Shown: positions 5,041 to 6,827 of the stretch, piece by piece
How positions within the stretch are numbered: position 1 is the stretch's first letter
How the letters are laid out: each line of letters starts with the position of its first letter
Assembly (NCBI GenBank): GCA_947380915.1
Contig: CANCSY010000170.1
Location: forward strand, 1-6,827
DNA length: 6,827 bases
Reading direction: 5' to 3'
DNA from: Beijerinckiaceae bacterium
Lineage (GTDB): Bacteria; Pseudomonadota; Alphaproteobacteria; Rhizobiales; Beijerinckiaceae
Notes under the pieces: model-generated
The model's input: only the letters and a program-made list of their open reading frames with translations
Told to the model about the DNA's origin: nothing
The model's database searches: none
Position numbers and translations under genes: made by a program

Positions 5041-6245
5041 ATGGGAGCCCAGGCTTGATCGAGCAATCCGAAGCGCGGCGTCCCCCGCCGCCGATCCCCG
5101 TCACCGTGCTCACGGGTTTTCTGGGCGCAGGCAAGAGCACGCTCCTGAACCGCCTGCTGAAAGACCCGGCGCTGTCGGACACCGTCGTCATCATCAACGA
5201 ATTTGGCGAAGTGGGCCTCGACCATCTGCTGGTGGAGGCGGCGGACGGGGACATGCTGCTGCTGTCGTCGGGCTGCCTGTGCTGCACCATTCGCGGCGAT
5301 CTCATCACCACCCTGGAAGACCTGCTGCGTCGCCGCGACAATGACCGCATGCCCGCCTTCAAGCGCGTGGTCATCGAGACCACCGGCCTGGCGGACCCTG
5401 CGCCCGTGCTGCACACGATCATGTATCATCCCTATCTGCTCATGCGCTTCCGCCTCGACGGCGTGGTGACGCTTGTCGATGGAGTGAATGGCGCCGCCAC
5501 CCTCGACGCCCATGAGGAGGCGGTGAAACAGGCGGCGGTCGCCGACCGAATCGTGCTCACCAAGACCGACCTTCTGGAGGGCGAGGCGGGTGCGGCCAAG
5601 GTGGCGGCTCTGCGGCGGCGCCTGAATGCGCTCAACCCCGCCGCAACGATTCTCGATGCGGCGAAGGGCGAGGCGGGCGCGGCGGCTCTGCTCGATCTCG
5701 GCCTCTTCGACCCCGAGACGAAAATCCCTGATGTCCGGCGCTGGCTGAATGCGGAGGCTTTTGGGGATCATCACGACCACCATCATCACGGCCACGATCA
5801 CGGGCATGACCACCACCACGGCCACGCCCATGGCGGGCAGGACCCCCATGACGTGAATCGCCACGACGCGCGCATCCGGGCCTTCTGCCTCGAGAGCGAC
5901 ACGCTCATGCCCAAGTGCGGCTTTGACCTCTTTCTCGATCTCTTGCGTCAGGCCCATGGGCCGCATCTGCTGCGGGTGAAGGGCATTGTGGGGCTGGATG
6001 ATGAGCCCGACCGTCCCGTGGTGATCCACGGTGTGCAGCATGTGTTCCATCCGCCCGTGAGCCTCGACGCCTGGCCAAAAGGCGAGCGGCGCACGCGGAT
6101 CGTGTTCATTCTGAAAGACATGGACCCGAGTTTCGTGGAGGGCCTCTGGCGCGCCTTCACCGGCGAAGTCCGCCCCGACCAGCCTGATCGCGCCGCGCTG
6201 GTGGACAATCCGCTGGCGCCGGGGGCGGGCGGCCTGCTGGGGTGA
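5037..6245 (+). CDS. COG0523/CobW-family metallochaperone GTPase with histidine-rich loop
   Basis: This G3E-type P-loop GTPase of 402 residues belongs to the family that includes CobW, YjiA and the ZNG1/ZigA zinc chaperones, which deliver metal to client enzymes in the cytosol. Visible in order: P-loop GFLGAGKST at 27-35; the metal-binding GCLCC (CxCC, Cys80/82/83) in SSGCLCCTIRGDL; ETTGLADP at 114-121; the guanine-specificity motif TKTD at 175-178; a loop with 14 His in 21 residues (245-265); then a CobW_C domain (about 278-375) with RVKGIV near 313 and HGVQHVFHPP at 331-340. Its ATG lies in the ATGA overlap with the carboxypeptidase stop and lacks its own clear Shine-Dalgarno, so coupling is likely. 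A TTG at 5055 preceded by GGGAG is an alternative start, costing six residues. Because it is not in the cobST unit and its subfamily is unresolved, I do not call it cobW; zinc or cobalt are both possible cargos. Confidence 0.93.
   Translation: MNGSPGLIEQSEARRPPPPIPVTVLTGFLGAGKSTLLNRLLKDPALSDTVVIINEFGEVGLDHLLVEAADGDMLLLSSGCLCCTIRGDLITTLEDLLRRRDNDRMPAFKRVVIETTGLADPAPVLHTIMYHPYLLMRFRLDGVVTLVDGVNGAATLDAHEEAVKQAAVADRIVLTKTDLLEGEAGAAKVAALRRRLNALNPAATILDAAKGEAGAAALLDLGLFDPETKIPDVRRWLNAEAFGDHHDHHHHGHDHGHDHHHGHAHGGQDPHDVNRHDARIRAFCLESDTLMPKCGFDLFLDLLRQAHGPHLLRVKGIVGLDDEPDRPVVIHGVQHVFHPPVSLDAWPKGERRTRIVFILKDMDPSFVEGLWRAFTGEVRPDQPDRAALVDNPLAPGAGGLLG
5769..5831 (+). other. Histidine-rich metal-binding loop of the GTPase
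   Basis: This segment encodes residues 245-265, of which 14 are histidine, with Asp and Gly between them; two further His follow at 271 and 276. It sits between the GTPase domain and the CobW_C domain, the usual place for His-rich loops in COG0523 proteins, where they bind Zn2+, Co2+ or Ni2+. The reading frame stays open through it and the codons mix CAC and CAT, so it is a real coding low-complexity tract and not a simple DNA repeat. Confidence 0.85.
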
Positions 6246-6248
6246 TCA
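6243..6248. other. Back-to-back convergent stop codons (TGATCA)
   Basis: The GTPase stop TGA (6243-6245) and the acyl-CoA synthetase stop TGA (reverse complement of TCA, 6246-6248) form one palindrome with no base between them. Any termination signal for either transcript must therefore lie inside the opposing gene. I saw no hairpin plus T run here. Confidence 0.9.
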
Positions 6249-6827
6249 GCCCCGCGCGCGCAGCTCCCGGCGAATCACCTTGCCCGAGGTCGTCAGCGGC
6301 AGGCGGTCGATGAAGGCGACTTCGCGGGGATATTCGTGGGCCGAGAGGCGGGTGCGCACGAAGCTCTGGATGTCCGCCGCCAGATCCGCAGAGGGCTGGA
6401 AGCCGGGTTTCGGCACGATGAAGGCCTTCACGATCTCGCCGCGAATGGCGTCGGGCTTCCCCACGGCGGCGGCGATCTCGACGGCAGGATGGCGCAGCAG
6501 GCAATCCTCGATCTCGCCCGGCCCGATGCGATAGCCCGACGAGGTGATCACATCATCGTCGCGGCCGAAGAAGAAGACATAGCCGTCCGCATCGCGCCGT
6601 CCCTGATCCCCGGTCGTCATCCAGTCGCCGATGAATTTGGCCTCGGTCGCCTTCGCGTTGTTCCAGTAGCCCAGGAACATCACGGGGTCTGGCCGCAGCA
6701 CGGCGATCTGTCCGGGCTCGTCAGCCTCGCAGCGCGTCCCATCGGGGCGAATCACGTCGCACTCATGGCCCGGCACAGCCTTGCCGATGGCGCCCGCGCG
6801 CGACACGCCAAAAGCGTTGTTGGAGGC
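6246..6827 (-). CDS. Acyl-CoA synthetase, AMP-forming (partial, C-terminal part)
   Basis: ANL-superfamily enzymes activate a carboxylic acid with ATP to an acyl-adenylate and then transfer it to CoA. The visible 193 residues are the C-terminal third of a protein usually around 540 residues; the N-terminal part, including the glycine-rich ATP motif, lies beyond the right edge. Numbering the fragment from the edge, the ATP-binding TTGD is at about 71-74. The hinge motif GRDDDVITSSGYRIGPGEIE is at 88-107, and the C-terminal TTSGKVIRRELR carries the adenylation lysine at about residue 183. The wording of the hinge (SSGYRIGPGEIE) and YPREVAFIDRLP resemble the medium-chain/ACSM type more than acetate-specific Acs, but substrate cannot be settled from this part. 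An internal GTG at 6804-6806 is not the true start, since the frame stays open to the edge. It is convergent with the GTPase gene with no intergenic base. Confidence 0.9.
   Translation of the reverse strand, partial: ASNNAFGVSRAGAIGKAVPGHECDVIRPDGTRCEADEPGQIAVLRPDPVMFLGYWNNAKATEAKFIGDWMTTGDQGRRDADGYVFFFGRDDDVITSSGYRIGPGEIEDCLLRHPAVEIAAAVGKPDAIRGEIVKAFIVPKPGFQPSADLAADIQSFVRTRLSAHEYPREVAFIDRLPLTTSGKVIRRELRARG

Noticed and set aside
4671..6050. 459-codon minus-strand open frame antisense to the GTPase and carboxypeptidase end
   Set aside because: Same GC shadow effect; the apparent Val/Met-rich stretch is just the reverse complement of the histidine codons in the GTPase loop.

Overview
The window is uniformly GC-rich and densely coded, with the gene content of an alphaproteobacterium, most likely of the order Hyphomicrobiales (Rhizobiales). 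That placement rests on protein character and on the gene order cobT-cobS-J-protein on one strand with bolA divergent, which I recall as typical of that order. I cannot name a genus. There are seven protein-coding genes, two of them cut by the window edges. I see no RNA gene, mobile element, CRISPR array or foreign-looking island.

Layout. Positions 1-3176 (minus strand) read, in transcription order, a J-domain protein with an N-terminal cysteine cluster (2574-3176), cobS (1480-2466) and cobT (1-1476, C-terminus off the left edge). CobS and CobT are the AAA+ and MIDAS-protein subunits of the aerobic cobaltochelatase that puts cobalt into hydrogenobyrinic acid a,c-diamide. Their CobN partner is not in the window. 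A 140-base divergent region (3177-3316) separates this block from bolA (3317-3607, plus). A 188-base spacer with three successive inverted repeats follows (3608-3795). Then comes an exported D-alanyl-D-alanine carboxypeptidase (3796-5040, plus) whose stop codon overlaps the start of a COG0523/CobW-type metal-chaperone GTPase (5037-6245, plus). The right edge holds the C-terminal domain of an acyl-CoA synthetase (6246-6827, minus), whose stop directly abuts the GTPase stop.

How the genes fit together. cobS-cobT is a clear functional pair. The J protein just upstream is probably a co-chaperone in the same transcription unit, and an assembly role for the chelatase is a guess. BolA points to iron-sulfur/glutaredoxin biology. 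The GTPase has the P-loop, a CxCC metal motif and a 14-histidine loop. It could handle Zn or Co. Its coupling to a cell-wall enzyme rather than to cobST makes the cobalamin role uncertain. Every stretch between genes is shorter than 200 bases.

Most of the window is recognisable core metabolism, and I did not find a convincing wholly new system. The best leads are the J protein with a cysteine cluster beside the chelatase genes, the carboxypeptidase-GTPase coupling with its histidine-rich loop, and the triple-hairpin spacer.
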